From contig JANQFK010000018.1 in NCBI GenBank assembly GCA_028277885.1, forward strand, positions 1 through 64,000: 64,000 nucleotides of DNA, in the 5' to 3' direction. This document shows, piece by piece, positions 1 through 8,675 of the stretch; the first letter of the stretch is position 1, and the number at the start of each line of letters is the position of its first letter. A program made the translations under genes and the position numbers. The notes below the pieces were generated by a model. That model saw only the letters and a program-made list of their open reading frames with translations. It was not told the origin of the DNA and did no database searches. This DNA is from Myxococcota bacterium. Its GTDB lineage: Bacteria > Myxococcota_A > UBA9160 > UBA6930.

Positions 1-3
1 ACT

Positions 4-1217
4 GAGTCGTGGTTCGACGACTGGGCCTGGCACGGGCCCTGCGTAGCCCGCGGGCGTGCCTCGGGCCGCCTCCGCACCTCCGCCGCCGTTCTGCCCCAAT
101 CCGTCGTGCAAGTACCACCGGAATCCGAAGGGTTGGCGCTTCAAGAAGAAGGGCTTCTACGAGCGCGAGGCCCGCCCCCGGAGGATCCAGCGGTACCGCT
201 GTCCTCACTGCCGCCGGAGCTTCAGTTCACAGACCTTCTCCACCACCTACTGGCTGCGACGCCCCGAGCTCCTGTCGACGATCTTCCACCGCGTCCTCGC
301 CTGCTCCGCCTACCGCCAGATCGCCTCCGAGCTCGACGTCTCCCACACCACCGTGCTCGGCCAGGCCCAGCGCCTCGGTCGCCACTGCCTGCTCTTCCAG
401 GAGCGCCACGGCCCCAAGGGGCCTCCCAAAGAGCCGCTGGCCCTCGACGGCTTCCGCAGCTTCGAGGCCGGCCAGTACTGGCCCTTCGACGCGAACCTGC
501 TGGTGGGTGCCTCGCACTTCGTCTACGGCTTCAACGAGGCCGAGCTCCGCCGCAGCGGGACCCTGACGAAGGGCCAGCGGAGGAAGCGGGAGAAGCTCGA
601 GGAGCGCCATGGGCGGCCGGACCCCCAGGCCACGCGGAAGGCGGTGGAGGAGCTCGTCGGACGGGTGGTCCCGGGGGGCTCCCGGGCCGAGCTCTGGTCG
701 GACCAGCACCCGGCCTACCCGAGAGCCCTCGCGCGGCTCCGGGGGAGGAGGATCCAGCACTCGACGGTCTCGTCGCGCCAGAGCCGCACGGCGCGCAACC
801 CCCTGTTCCCGGTGAATCTTGCCGACCTGCTGCTGCGGCACACGGGGGCCCACCACAAGCGCGAGACCATCGCGTTCTCGAAGCGGCGCCAGGGGGCGAT
901 GTACCGGCTGGCGATCTGGCAGGTGTGGCGCAACTGGCTCAAGTGGACGTCGGAGCGGAGGAGGGAGCGGACGCCCGCGCAGGCGCTCGGACTCGTGGGG
1001 CGGCGTCTTCGGGTGCGCGACGTGCTGGCGGAGCGACTGTTTCCGTCGCGGCTCGGGCTCGCTCCGTGGGTCGCCCGGTGCTACGCGGGGGCGATTCCGA
1101 CGCGGTGCCTTCCGCAGGGCCGGAGGTTCGACGCCAAGCTGGCCTTCTAGGAAGCCGGATTCCCGGCACGCAGGGTCCGTTCGTCCCCTCGCCGACCCAT
1201 TCTTCGAACCACGACTC
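4..1217. mobile_element. IS1/IS1595-like insertion sequence
   Basis: A single transposase gene is bracketed by terminal inverted repeats. Bases 4-17 (GAGTCGTGGTTCGA) are an exact reverse complement of 1204-1217, and similarity continues imperfectly inward for about ten more bases. The window starts three bases outside the left end (ACT). The right flank 1218-1224 is AAGAACT, so a seven-base target duplication ending in ACT is compatible, but the left copy is mostly outside the window. The element appears intact. Family assignment rests on the transposase. Confidence 0.75.
56..1150 (+). CDS. IS1/IS1595-like zinc-ribbon DDE transposase
   Basis: Probable transposase of 364 residues that would cut and join the ends of the surrounding element. 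The N terminus has a zinc ribbon (Cys13, Cys18, Cys49, Cys52), followed by a helix-turn-helix-like stretch near residues 85-110. A catalytic triad is plausible at Asp131 (LALDGF), Asp216 (WSDQHPAY) and Glu270 (KRETIAFSKR); the last motif recalls the C-terminal motif of IS1 InsB. A very basic insertion (residues 165-200) separates the first two acids. Start is a GTG at 56; no strong ribosome site is visible. The reading frame is uninterrupted, so the element may be active. Exact IS family is uncertain. Confidence 0.75.
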   Translation: MPRAASAPPPPFCPNPSCKYHRNPKGWRFKKKGFYEREARPRRIQRYRCPHCRRSFSSQTFSTTYWLRRPELLSTIFHRVLACSAYRQIASELDVSHTTVLGQAQRLGRHCLLFQERHGPKGPPKEPLALDGFRSFEAGQYWPFDANLLVGASHFVYGFNEAELRRSGTLTKGQRRKREKLEERHGRPDPQATRKAVEELVGRVVPGGSRAELWSDQHPAYPRALARLRGRRIQHSTVSSRQSRTARNPLFPVNLADLLLRHTGAHHKRETIAFSKRRQGAMYRLAIWQVWRNWLKWTSERRRERTPAQALGLVGRRLRVRDVLAERLFPSRLGLAPWVARCYAGAIPTRCLPQGRRFDAKLAF

Positions 1218-1232
1218 AAGAACTGAGTCGGC

Positions 1233-2156
1233 TCAGGCCCGCTCGAGCTCCGTGCGCAGCGCGTCGTCGAGCTCGGCGCGCGCCCACTGGAAGCCCAGCT
1301 TGCGCGCCACCGCCGGCTCCACCCGACGGCTCGCGAGGAGCTCGTCCGCCACCGCGCCGAGCCCCGCGCGCAGCGCGAAGGCGGGCACCGGCAGCAGGGT
1401 GGGGCGGCGCAGCACGCGGCCCAGGCTGGCGGTGAGCTCGGCGTTGCGGACCGGGGAGGGGGAGACGGCGTTCACGGGCCCCTCGACGCCCGGCGCCTCG
1501 GCGAGGGCGACGATCAGCGCCACCAGGTCGTCGACGTGGATCCAGGGGAACCACTGGCGCCCGGAGCCCACCCGGCCGCCCAGGCCCAGGCGGAAGATCG
1601 GAGCCATCAGGCTCAGCGCGCCGCCATCGCGGGCGAGCACCACGCCGATGCGCAGCGACACGACGCGCAGGCCGTGCTGGCGCGCGCCGGCGGCCTCGGC
1701 CTCCCAGTCCCGGCACACGTCGGCCAGGAAGCCGTCGCCGCCGGCGGCGTCCTCGGTGAGGAGCTCCTCGCCGCGGTCGCCGTAGTAGCCCACCGCGGAC
1801 GCGCACAGCAGCAGGCGCGGCCGCTCGGCGGAGGGCAGCTCGCCGAGGGCGGCGACCAGGGCCCGGGTGGAGGCGATGCGGCTGTCCCGGATCCGCGCCC
1901 GGCGCGACGCCGTGGGGAGCCCGCCGAAGACCGGCTCGCCCGAGAGGTGGATCGCGATGCCGCAGCCGGCGAGGGACGCCGCCGGAGGCCGGATGCCGTC
2001 CCAGCCCACGCCCTCGACGCCGGGGCGGCCGGCCAGCCGCCCGGGACTGCGAGTCGCCACCCGCGCCGGCACGTCGCGCGTGCGCAGCGCGCCGAGCAGC
2101 CGCCCGCCCACCAGGCCGGTGCCACCGGACAGCCAGGCCGGCTCGCCGGACTCCAC
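1233..2156 (-). CDS. TIGR01777/YfcH-like NAD-dependent epimerase
   Basis: Extended SDR protein of 307 residues in the TIGR01777 (YfcH) group, whose physiological substrate is not settled. The N terminus carries the glycine-rich nucleotide-binding turn SGGTGLVGGRLL, the middle has the group signature SAVGYYGDRGEE, and the C terminus has the PVPAFALRAGLG region followed by RKLGFQW, both typical of the family. Length is normal. Start is GTG 2156, preceded by a purine-rich GGGGAGGTGG. It is the last of three minus-strand genes after citrate synthase and the class IV aminotransferase, with a 41-base gap to the latter, so probably the same transcript. The assignment to the family is firm, the reaction is not known. 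Confidence 0.88.
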   Translation of the reverse strand: MESGEPAWLSGGTGLVGGRLLGALRTRDVPARVATRSPGRLAGRPGVEGVGWDGIRPPAASLAGCGIAIHLSGEPVFGGLPTASRRARIRDSRIASTRALVAALGELPSAERPRLLLCASAVGYYGDRGEELLTEDAAGGDGFLADVCRDWEAEAAGARQHGLRVVSLRIGVVLARDGGALSLMAPIFRLGLGGRVGSGRQWFPWIHVDDLVALIVALAEAPGVEGPVNAVSPSPVRNAELTASLGRVLRRPTLLPVPAFALRAGLGAVADELLASRRVEPAVARKLGFQWARAELDDALRTELERA

Positions 2157-2197
2157 CCCGCTACCACCTCCCCTCTTTGCGCTCGCCCGAGCCTACC

Positions 2198-3007
2198 TCA
2201 CCCGTGCGCCGGGGCTCGGGCCGCGGCTTCGAGCAGCGCGTCGAGGCGCCGGGCGGTGGGGCCCGTCCCCCCGTCGGCCACCGGCTCGCCGTCCAGCTCT
2301 GCCAGGGCGCGGGCGCCGCGCACGGAGTTGGTGACCACGATCTCGCGGGCGCGGACCAGGTCGTCGCGCCCGACGTCGGTCTCCTCGAGGTCGAGCTCGC
2401 CTCGCGCCGCGGCCTCGCACAGGAGCTCCCGCGCCACGCCCGCGACCGCGCCCCGGGTGAGCGGCGGCGTCACCAGGCGGCCGTCCGCGAGCACGACGAA
2501 CGCGTTGGTGCGCGAGCCCTCGACCAGGCGTCCGGCGGGGTCGAACAGCAGCGCCTCGTGGGCCCCGGCGGAGGTGGCGTGCTCCCGCGCCCAGGCGAGG
2601 CGCAGGTGGTTCGTCACCTTGGCGCCGGACCAGGGCGCCGGACCCTCGTGGGGGAACGGCGCGCTGACGCCGCGCCAGGGGTCGGGCTCGGGCCCGACGT
2701 CCCGGGGCAGGCCCACCAGGTGCACGCGCCCCGCCCCGTCCCGGCTCGCCTGGAGGCGCACGATGCCCTCGGCCCGGCCGAAGGCGGCCGCGGCCAGGGT
2801 CTCGAGGGCGGTCCGGCAGTCCTCCTCTTCGAGCTCGCCCAGGCCGAGGCGCGCCGCGTCCCGCACCAGACGCCGCGCCGCGCGCCCGCCCAGGCGCAGG
2901 TGGGCGCCGTCCCAGCGGGCGGTGGTGTAGCAGCCGCGTCCCTCGCGGTAGGCGCCGTCGTCGGCGGGAAGGCTGGCCGCGTCCCGCGGGACGAGGGCGC
3001 CGTCCAC
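2198..3007 (-). CDS. Class IV aminotransferase, PabC-like
   Basis: PLP enzyme of fold type IV (branched-chain aminotransferase, D-amino-acid aminotransferase and aminodeoxychorismate lyase family), about 269 residues. The stretch EGRGCYTTARWDG matches the N-terminal pattern of PabC (DGCFTTARV), and the PLP lysine lies in WSGAKVTNHLRL, followed by EALLFDPAGRLVEGSRTNAF. This favours 4-amino-4-deoxychorismate lyase (folate synthesis), but the family is hard to split by sequence. The first usual start is GTG 3007; homology (SRAWVDGALVP) suggests the protein begins slightly upstream, where CTG 3031 overlaps the citrate synthase stop. It lies directly behind gltA and is probably coupled to it. Confidence 0.85.
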   Translation of the reverse strand: MDGALVPRDAASLPADDGAYREGRGCYTTARWDGAHLRLGGRAARRLVRDAARLGLGELEEEDCRTALETLAAAAFGRAEGIVRLQASRDGAGRVHLVGLPRDVGPEPDPWRGVSAPFPHEGPAPWSGAKVTNHLRLAWAREHATSAGAHEALLFDPAGRLVEGSRTNAFVVLADGRLVTPPLTRGAVAGVARELLCEAAARGELDLEETDVGRDDLVRAREIVVTNSVRGARALAELDGEPVADGGTGPTARRLDALLEAAARAPAHG

Positions 3008-3027
3008 CCAGGCTCGGGAGAGGTCGC

Positions 3028-4311
3028 TCAGCGCTGCTCGATCAGGGTGTAGGGCCGCTGGTTCGGCCCGACGTAGACCTGGCGCGGCCGCCCGATCTTC
3101 TGCTTGTCGTGGTGCAGCTCGTGCCACTGGGCGATCCAGCCGGGCAGCCGGCCGATGGCGAACATCGCGGTGAACATGTTCACCGGCGTTCCGATCGCGT
3201 TGTAGATCACGCCCGAGTAGAAGTCGACGTTCGGGTAGAGCTTGCGCTCCACGAAGTACTCGTCCTTGAGCGCCAGCTCCTCGAGCTCCACCGCGATCTC
3301 GAGCAGCTTGCTGTGCACGCCCAGGCGGTTCAGCACGTCGTAGCAGGCCTTCTTGATGATGGTCGCCCGCGGGTCGAAGTTCTTGTAGACGCGGTGGCCG
3401 AAGCCCATCAGCCGCGAGGTGTCGTCGCGGCTCTTGGCGCGCTCCACGAACTCCCGGGCGGTCAGGCCCTCCTCGGCGATGGCCAGCAGCATCTCGATCA
3501 CGTCCTGGTTGGCGCCGCCGTGGCGCGGACCCCAGAGCGCGTTGATGCCGCCGGAGATCGCGGCGAAGAGGTTCACCATGGAGGAGCCGATCAGCCGCAC
3601 CGAGCTCGTCGAGCAGTTCTGCTCGTGGTCGGCGTGGAGGATCAGCAGCAGGTCGATCGCCTTCTCGACCACCGGGTCGACGGTGAAGTCCTCGCAGGGC
3701 GTCGCGAACATCAGGTGGAGGAAGTTCCCGACGTACTTGAGCCGGTTGTCGGGGTACATGAAGGGCTGCCCGATGGAGTGCTTGTACGCGTAGGACGCGA
3801 TGGTCGGCAGCTTCGCGATCAGGCGGTGGATCGAGACCTCGACCTGGTGCGGATCGCGCGGCTCGAGGGAGTCCGGGTAGAAGGTGGCGAGCGCCGCCAC
3901 CGCCGCCGAGCAGGCCGCCATGGGGTGCGCGTCCTTCGGCATGGCGCTGAAGAAGCTCTTGAAGTCCTCGTGCAGCATCGTGTGGTAGCGCAGGGACTCG
4001 CGGAAGTTGTCGAGCTGCTCCTTGTTCGGGAGGTCCCCGTAGATGAGCAGGTAGGCGACCTCGACGAAGCTGCTCTTCTCGGCGAGGTCCTCGATCGGGT
4101 AGCCCCGGTAGCGCAGGATGCCCTTCTCCCCGTCGATGAACGTGACGGCGCTCTGGCAGGAGCCGGTGTTGCCGTAGCCCGGGTCGAGGGTGATGAGCCC
4201 CGACTGGCTGCGAAGGTTCTCGATGTCGATGGCGCGCTCGCCCTCGCTGCCCTCGATGACGGGGAGCGTGTACGTCTCGTTTCCGATGCGGAGTTCGGCC
4301 GTCTCGCCCAT
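3028..4311 (-). CDS. gltA: Citrate synthase
   Basis: Condenses acetyl-CoA and oxaloacetate to citrate at the entry of the TCA cycle. The 427-residue product has the type II (hexameric, NADH-sensitive class) layout: a beta-rich N-terminal segment with TLDPGYGNTGSCQS, then RYRGYPIEDLAEKSSF, the substrate-binding histidine in DHEQNCSTSSVRLIGSS, and the catalytic region GFGHRVYKNFDPRA. The start is ATG 4311 because the ribosome site AAGGAAAGGAG lies just upstream; an in-frame ATG further out at 4371 would add 20 unconserved residues. First gene of the operon with the class IV aminotransferase and the epimerase. The 218-base upstream gap (4312-4529) must hold its promoter. Confidence 0.97.
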   Translation of the reverse strand: MGETAELRIGNETYTLPVIEGSEGERAIDIENLRSQSGLITLDPGYGNTGSCQSAVTFIDGEKGILRYRGYPIEDLAEKSSFVEVAYLLIYGDLPNKEQLDNFRESLRYHTMLHEDFKSFFSAMPKDAHPMAACSAAVAALATFYPDSLEPRDPHQVEVSIHRLIAKLPTIASYAYKHSIGQPFMYPDNRLKYVGNFLHLMFATPCEDFTVDPVVEKAIDLLLILHADHEQNCSTSSVRLIGSSMVNLFAAISGGINALWGPRHGGANQDVIEMLLAIAEEGLTAREFVERAKSRDDTSRLMGFGHRVYKNFDPRATIIKKACYDVLNRLGVHSKLLEIAVELEELALKDEYFVERKLYPNVDFYSGVIYNAIGTPVNMFTAMFAIGRLPGWIAQWHELHHDKQKIGRPRQVYVGPNQRPYTLIEQR

Positions 4312-4529
4312 GGCTGGCTCCTTTCCTTGGGGTCGTCCCTCTACGATTCTGGTCTGCGCCGGGCGTTTCACACCCCGGGGTGGGCCCGCGCGCTCCCTTC
4401 GTTCCGGAGGAGCGGGCGCTGGGGCACGGCCGGCGGGTCGTCGCTGTCAACGGGCCGCGGCGAGCCGCGACGTGGCGGAACGCGGAACATAGCGGAAGGG
4501 GCGCCCGCGGGATAGGAGCGTCGCGGGGC

Positions 4530-6284
4530 CTACGGTGCAGTGCGTCGACGCGCTGCGCCATGGTCGACGCCGTCGGCGGGGCGCACCACGAGCACCTCCC
4601 GGCGCCCGGTGCGTGCACGGGTCAGCACGTCCACCTCGGTGACCTCGGTGATGGGCCCGAGCTTGCGCGTCTTCACCACGATGGCCTCGCCGCCCGCCGC
4701 GAGGAAGTCGCGCACGTCGTCGGCGCTGTAGAGCTGCGCCACGCGGCGGTCGGCGTAGTAGGCGAGGCCTCCCGCCATGGCGCGGTCGGCGAACAGGCCG
4801 ATGGGGCGGTCCTCGGGCGTCACCTTCGCGGCGGCCGTCGCCAGCGGGCGCGGCGAGCGCAGCGGGTCGGCCGCCGGGAAGAGCAGCAGGAAGGCGGCGA
4901 GCTCGATGGCCCCGACGGTGCACACGATCACCGCGACGCGCAGCAGCGGCGCCGCGCGATGCCGGCGCAGCACGACCCACGCGACGGTGGCGAGCGAGGT
5001 GACGCCCACCAGCGCGGATCCGAAGGCGAGGATGAGCGGCGTCTCCACGGCGGCGAGCCAGGCGAGCATGCGCTCCTTCTGCGACGCGAAGGCGTCGTTG
5101 GCGAGGATCGGGGAGCCGCCCGTCCACGCGGCGAGGGCGAGGTCCACCCCGAGAAGCGCGACCGCGCCGGCGAGCACGCCGGCGGTGGCGGAGATGGCGG
5201 TGGGCATGCGCGAGCGGCCCGCGAGGCTACGCACCAGGGCGTCGGCGGTGAGCAGCGCGAGGGCGGGGTAGGTGGGCAGCAGGTAGATGCCGCGCTTGCC
5301 GCTCGAGATCGAGAAGAAGACCAGGCTCGCCCCGATCCACGCCAGCAGGAAGCGCCAGGCGCGGCGGCGCTCGTCCTCGATCGCGCCCGCACCGGCGCGG
5401 CCCCGGAAGACGTCGCGTCCGACCCAGAACAGCAGGGGCCACAGCAGCGTCCAGGGCATGCAATCGCCCGGGTAGGCCTTGAGGAAGTACCAGAAGGGCC
5501 TCACGTGGGAGGTGCCGGTGAAGAAGCGTCCGATCAGGTTGGGGCCCAGGGCCTCGCCGGCGAAGCCGCTCGGCGCGAGCGCCGTCGCGCCGGCGAGCCA
5601 GGCCAGGGAGGGGCCCAGGGAGATCAGCAGCCCCCAGAGCGGCAGCAGGCGGGGCAGCTCGCGCAGGCGCCGCTCCCAGGCGAGGTAGGTGCCCATCACG
5701 ATGACGGGCACCAGGAAGCCGACGGGTCCCTTGGTGAGCACCGCCAGGCCCATGAAGGCGTGGAGGGCGGCGAGCTGCGGCCGCCGGCTGCCCATGCCCC
5801 GGTCGATGCGCCAGAAGCACACCAGCGCGGCGGTCTCGCACAGCGCGAGCAGCACGTCGAGCTGCATGCGGCGCGCGTTGCGCGCGAACTCGTAGAAGGT
5901 GAGGAGCAGCCCCGCGCCGAGCACGCCGACCCGTCCGCCGAAGAGCCGGCTGCCGAGGGTGAGGGTGAGGGCGACCAGGGCGATCCCGGCGAGGGCCGAG
6001 GGCAGCCGCGCCGCGATCTCCGAGACGCGCCCGAAGGGCGCGCCGAGCCCCGCCGCCAGCCAGTAGTAGAGGGGCGGCTTCTGGGTGTAGGCCTCGCCGT
6101 TCAGGCGCATCAGCACCCAGTCCGAGGCGCCTCGCTCGCTGGCGCGCATCTCCTCGGCGATGGCGATGTAGCGCGGCTCGTCGGGCGCCCAGACGCCGGT
6201 GTTGCCGAGGCCCGCGAGGAGCAGCACCGCGGCGGCGGCCAGCACCGCCAGCCGCAGCCCCGACCCGGCCTCGGGAACCCCCAT
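4530..6284 (-). CDS. ArnT-like family 39 glycosyltransferase
   Basis: Polytopic inner-membrane glycosyltransferase of 584 residues, resembling ArnT (undecaprenyl-phosphate sugar:lipid A transferase) and protein O-mannosyltransferases. The first periplasmic loop has the acidic motif APDEPRYIAIAEEM, the usual catalytic position, followed by QKPPLYYWLAAGLG. About eleven to thirteen hydrophobic segments follow, and a soluble C-terminal domain ends at residue 584. These enzymes use polyprenyl-phosphate sugars; acceptor unknown. Start ATG 6284. The gene is divergent from the gene at 6365 and 218 bases upstream of gltA. It lies outside the main glycan locus of this window, so its acceptor may be lipid A or a protein. 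Confidence 0.88.
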   Translation of the reverse strand: MGVPEAGSGLRLAVLAAAAVLLLAGLGNTGVWAPDEPRYIAIAEEMRASERGASDWVLMRLNGEAYTQKPPLYYWLAAGLGAPFGRVSEIAARLPSALAGIALVALTLTLGSRLFGGRVGVLGAGLLLTFYEFARNARRMQLDVLLALCETAALVCFWRIDRGMGSRRPQLAALHAFMGLAVLTKGPVGFLVPVIVMGTYLAWERRLRELPRLLPLWGLLISLGPSLAWLAGATALAPSGFAGEALGPNLIGRFFTGTSHVRPFWYFLKAYPGDCMPWTLLWPLLFWVGRDVFRGRAGAGAIEDERRRAWRFLLAWIGASLVFFSISSGKRGIYLLPTYPALALLTADALVRSLAGRSRMPTAISATAGVLAGAVALLGVDLALAAWTGGSPILANDAFASQKERMLAWLAAVETPLILAFGSALVGVTSLATVAWVVLRRHRAAPLLRVAVIVCTVGAIELAAFLLLFPAADPLRSPRPLATAAAKVTPEDRPIGLFADRAMAGGLAYYADRRVAQLYSADDVRDFLAAGGEAIVVKTRKLGPITEVTEVDVLTRARTGRREVLVVRPADGVDHGAARRRTAP

Positions 6285-6364
6285 GCTCCTCCCCCCGCGG
6301 GTTGCCCGCCGGGATGCTGCCGGGGGCGGCGGGACGTTACCCTGTGCCCCCGGGAGGTGCCTCC

Positions 6365-6973
6365 ATGACTGGACGAGACCAATCCGGCCCGGCCGGGGAG
6401 TTCCTGGCCAAGCTCGGCGAGACCCCGATCAAGGCGCCCGAGATCTGCGGCTTCCTGGACCGGCTCTCCCGCGACGAGCGGGTGGAGGCGATCCGCGCGG
6501 CGGGCCGCGGGCCCCAGCGCCGGCTCTGGAGCGCCGTCGAGGGCTTCGCCGAGGTGCGCCTGCGGGACCTCGTGGCGCCCGAGGTTCCCGACCTCGCGAC
6601 GGTGCGCCACTACGGCCGCAACACCCTGCCCGCCTTCACCCACTTCGAGAAGCGCTTCTGCCGCCCGCGCGGCGAGGCCGAGGAGCTGTGGGGCTTCAAC
6701 TTCCAGACCATGGCGTTCGTCACGGGCCCCGGCTACTTCGTGGCCCGCGACGACCCCGACGGCGCCGAGGTCCTGATCGACTACAACCACGTGCCCACCG
6801 AGGCGCCGCCGGGCTGGCCGCCGGTGCGCTCCAACGAGCGCGTGCCGGGACGCTTCGTCTACGGCTTCATGATCGACACGCTGCGCCGGGTCTCGGAGCA
6901 CGTCACGATCGGCTCGGCCGCGCGCAAGGGCCGGGACATGGGCAGCTGGTTCCTGCTCTGCCGCGAGGCGTGA
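6365..6973 (+). CDS. Conserved hypothetical protein
   Basis: I do not recognise this 202-residue soluble protein. There is no signal peptide or membrane segment. The N-terminal third is helical and charged (LAKLGETPIKAPEICGFLDRL), and the C-terminal half is rich in aromatic residues (ELWGFNFQTMAFVTGPGYFV, GRFVYGFMIDTLRR) suggesting a beta-sheet domain. ATG 6365 is chosen because GGGAGGTG precedes it; an upstream ATG at 6302 would overlap the promoter space of the divergent glycosyltransferase. The stop overlaps the GTG start of the next gene (GTGA at 6970), so the two products are probably made together. Confidence 0.8.
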   Translation: MTGRDQSGPAGEFLAKLGETPIKAPEICGFLDRLSRDERVEAIRAAGRGPQRRLWSAVEGFAEVRLRDLVAPEVPDLATVRHYGRNTLPAFTHFEKRFCRPRGEAEELWGFNFQTMAFVTGPGYFVARDDPDGAEVLIDYNHVPTEAPPGWPPVRSNERVPGRFVYGFMIDTLRRVSEHVTIGSAARKGRDMGSWFLLCREA

Positions 6974-7836
6974 GCCCGGTACGCGTGCGTCTCCGCGTCG
7001 CGAGCGCCGTCGCCGGGGTGGTGGCGCTCGGGCTGCTGGCCTCGGCGGCCGCCGCCGACCCCTACGCCGCCTTCCGCGCCGCCCACCCCGAGGTGGGCGA
7101 GGAGGATCTCCTCGACGTGGAGCGCGGCGACGGCCTCGCCAAGGTGCTCGCCGTGCTGCACCACCCCGAGTCGGGCTTCGATCCCCGCGAGCTGGTGATC
7201 GTGCGCGGCGACGTGCCGGGCGTGGAGGAGGTCTCCCTCGAGGACGCGCTCGCCGCCGAGCCCGACGCCGCCACGCCCCTCGTGGTCGCCGTCGCCCAGC
7301 GCTGCACCGGGCCGTCGGCGGCGGCGCCGGCGTTCAGCTCCTGGTTCGTGGTGCGCCCCGACGGCCTGCGGGCCTGGAGCCTCCAGGCCCATGCCGAGGA
7401 CTGCAGCGCGGAGGCCGAGCTGTTCCAGGCCTCGGACCACGGCGCCATGCGCCTGGTGGGCGAGAAACTCTTCGCCCGCGTGCGGCGCGGCCCCTTCCGC
7501 TACGGCGCCCTGCGCTACGAGACCTGGGACGAGGCCTTCGCCTCGCCGCGGCCCGAGAGCATGCTCTCGCGCCTCCAGGCCACGGCCCGAGCCCGGCCCC
7601 ACGACGCCCACGCCCAGAACCGTCTCGCCGTGGGCCACTACGCCCGGGGCGAGCGCGAGGCGGCGCTGGCCGCTCTCGAGCGCGCGACGCGCCTCGACCC
7701 GGGCTGGCCGACCCCGCACCGCAACCTGGCCGTCGCCCACCGCCAGGCCGGCGACCTCGCCGCCGCGGCCCGCGAGACCGAGCAGGCGGAGCGCCTGAGC
7801 GCCACCTCGGCGGTGGGAAGCCCGCCTCCGCTCTAG
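6970..7836 (+). CDS. Exported TPR-repeat protein
   Basis: Probable periplasmic protein of 288 residues. A basic N terminus and hydrophobic core ending SAAAADPYAAF make a clear signal peptide. The middle (residues 30-190) is unfamiliar, with two cysteines (AVAQRCTG, AEDCSAE). The C terminus contains two tetratricopeptide-like units (NRLAVGHYARGEREAALAAL, then HRNLAVAHRQAGDLAAAARE). TPR domains bind proteins, so a scaffolding role is possible. Its GTG start overlaps the stop of the preceding gene by four bases (GTGA). The gene converges on the SUI1 gene with only five bases between stops. Confidence 0.8.
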   Translation: MSPVRVRLRVASAVAGVVALGLLASAAAADPYAAFRAAHPEVGEEDLLDVERGDGLAKVLAVLHHPESGFDPRELVIVRGDVPGVEEVSLEDALAAEPDAATPLVVAVAQRCTGPSAAAPAFSSWFVVRPDGLRAWSLQAHAEDCSAEAELFQASDHGAMRLVGEKLFARVRRGPFRYGALRYETWDEAFASPRPESMLSRLQATARARPHDAHAQNRLAVGHYARGEREAALAALERATRLDPGWPTPHRNLAVAHRQAGDLAAAARETEQAERLSATSAVGSPPPL

Positions 7837-7841
7837 GCCCT

Positions 7842-8177
7842 TCAGCCGCCCGCGAGCTTGACCGTGTGCCCCTTCTCCTCGAGGGCGGCGACGAGGGTCT
7901 CGCGGTGGTCGCCCTGGATCTCGATCACGCCGTCCTTCAGCGAGCCGCCCGTGCCGCAGCGGCGCTTGAGCTCCGCGGCGAGATCGCGCAGCGCCTCGTC
8001 GGGAAGCGCGAGGCCGGAGATCGTGGTCACGGTCTTGCCCCGGCGCCCCTTCACCTCGCGGCGCACGCGCGCGACGCCGTCGCCCCGGGGCTTGCGCGGG
8101 GGTGCGGGCTTCGGCGGCTCGACGCGGCCGCGGCCCGTGGAGTAGACGAGCCGGTCGGAGTCGCGGCGTCGGCTCAT
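7842..8177 (-). CDS. SUI1/YciH-family translation initiation factor
   Basis: Bacterial relative of eukaryotic eIF1 (SUI1 fold), 111 residues. These proteins are thought to influence start-codon fidelity on the 30S subunit; their role in bacteria is not fully established. The basic N-terminal arm (YSTGRGRVEPPKPAPPRKPRG) is followed by the SUI1 core GRRGKTVTTISGL, the conserved LKRRCGTGGSLKDGVIEIQGDH and a C-terminal GHTVKLAGG. Length and motifs are normal. ATG 8177 overlaps the stop of the upstream CoA-binding gene (ATGA), so translation is coupled. Interesting context: this window uses many GTG, TTG and probably rarer starts. Confidence 0.93.
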   Translation of the reverse strand: MSRRRDSDRLVYSTGRGRVEPPKPAPPRKPRGDGVARVRREVKGRRGKTVTTISGLALPDEALRDLAAELKRRCGTGGSLKDGVIEIQGDHRETLVAALEEKGHTVKLAGG

Positions 8178-8617
8178 GCCGGCTCCTCGGAGCGCGGCGG
8201 GGCGGCGAGCAGGCGGGCGTGCTCCACCATCAGGCAGCGGTCCTCCACCACGGCGACGCCCGCCTCCTCGAGGCGGCGGGTCGCTTCGGGGTGGCGGATG
8301 CCGAGCTGCATCCACACCGCGCTGGGTCGCACGGGCAGCGCCAGGATCTCCTCGGCGTGGCCCGGCACGTGCCGCGGCGCGCGGAACAGGTTCACCAGGT
8401 CCGGGGCCTCGCGCAGCCCGGCCAGGCTCGGGACGCAGGCCTCGCCGAGGGCGTGCTCGAGCTTCGGCGAGACCGGCAGGATCCGGTAGCCCTGCCGCTT
8501 CAGGTAGGCGGGGACGCGGTGGGCGTCCTCGGCCTCACCGGCCTTGATCCCCACCACGGCGATGCTCCGCACCGAGGCCAGCAGCTCGCGCAGCGCGGCG
8601 TCGTCTTCGAGCGGCAA
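8174..8617 (-). CDS. YccU-like CoA-binding protein
   Basis: Rossmann-type CoA-binding domain protein (PF13380) of 147 residues. Visible motifs are RSIAVVGIKAGEAEDAHRVPAYL at the N terminus (nucleotide turn), YRILPVSPKLEHALGEA, and the conserved end AVWMQLGIRHPEATRRLEEAGVAVVEDRCLMVEH. Function in the cell is not known. I choose TTG 8617 as start because a strong GGAGGG lies seven bases upstream and the family starts at this point; the ATG at 8677 would run into the divergent peptidase promoter. Four-base overlap with the following SUI1 gene. Confidence 0.9.
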   Translation of the reverse strand: MPLEDDAALRELLASVRSIAVVGIKAGEAEDAHRVPAYLKRQGYRILPVSPKLEHALGEACVPSLAGLREAPDLVNLFRAPRHVPGHAEEILALPVRPSAVWMQLGIRHPEATRRLEEAGVAVVEDRCLMVEHARLLAAPPRSEEPA

Positions 8618-8675
8618 CGAGGGGCCCTCCTGCTTGCTTGCCCGCCCCGGTCCTGACGGATACCGTCCGCCGACC

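Noticed and set aside
2198..4618. Single 806-residue frame covering the aminotransferase and running antisense-free through gltA
   Set aside because: Only the last 270 codons match a family; the rest is a frame-shifted shadow of citrate synthase.
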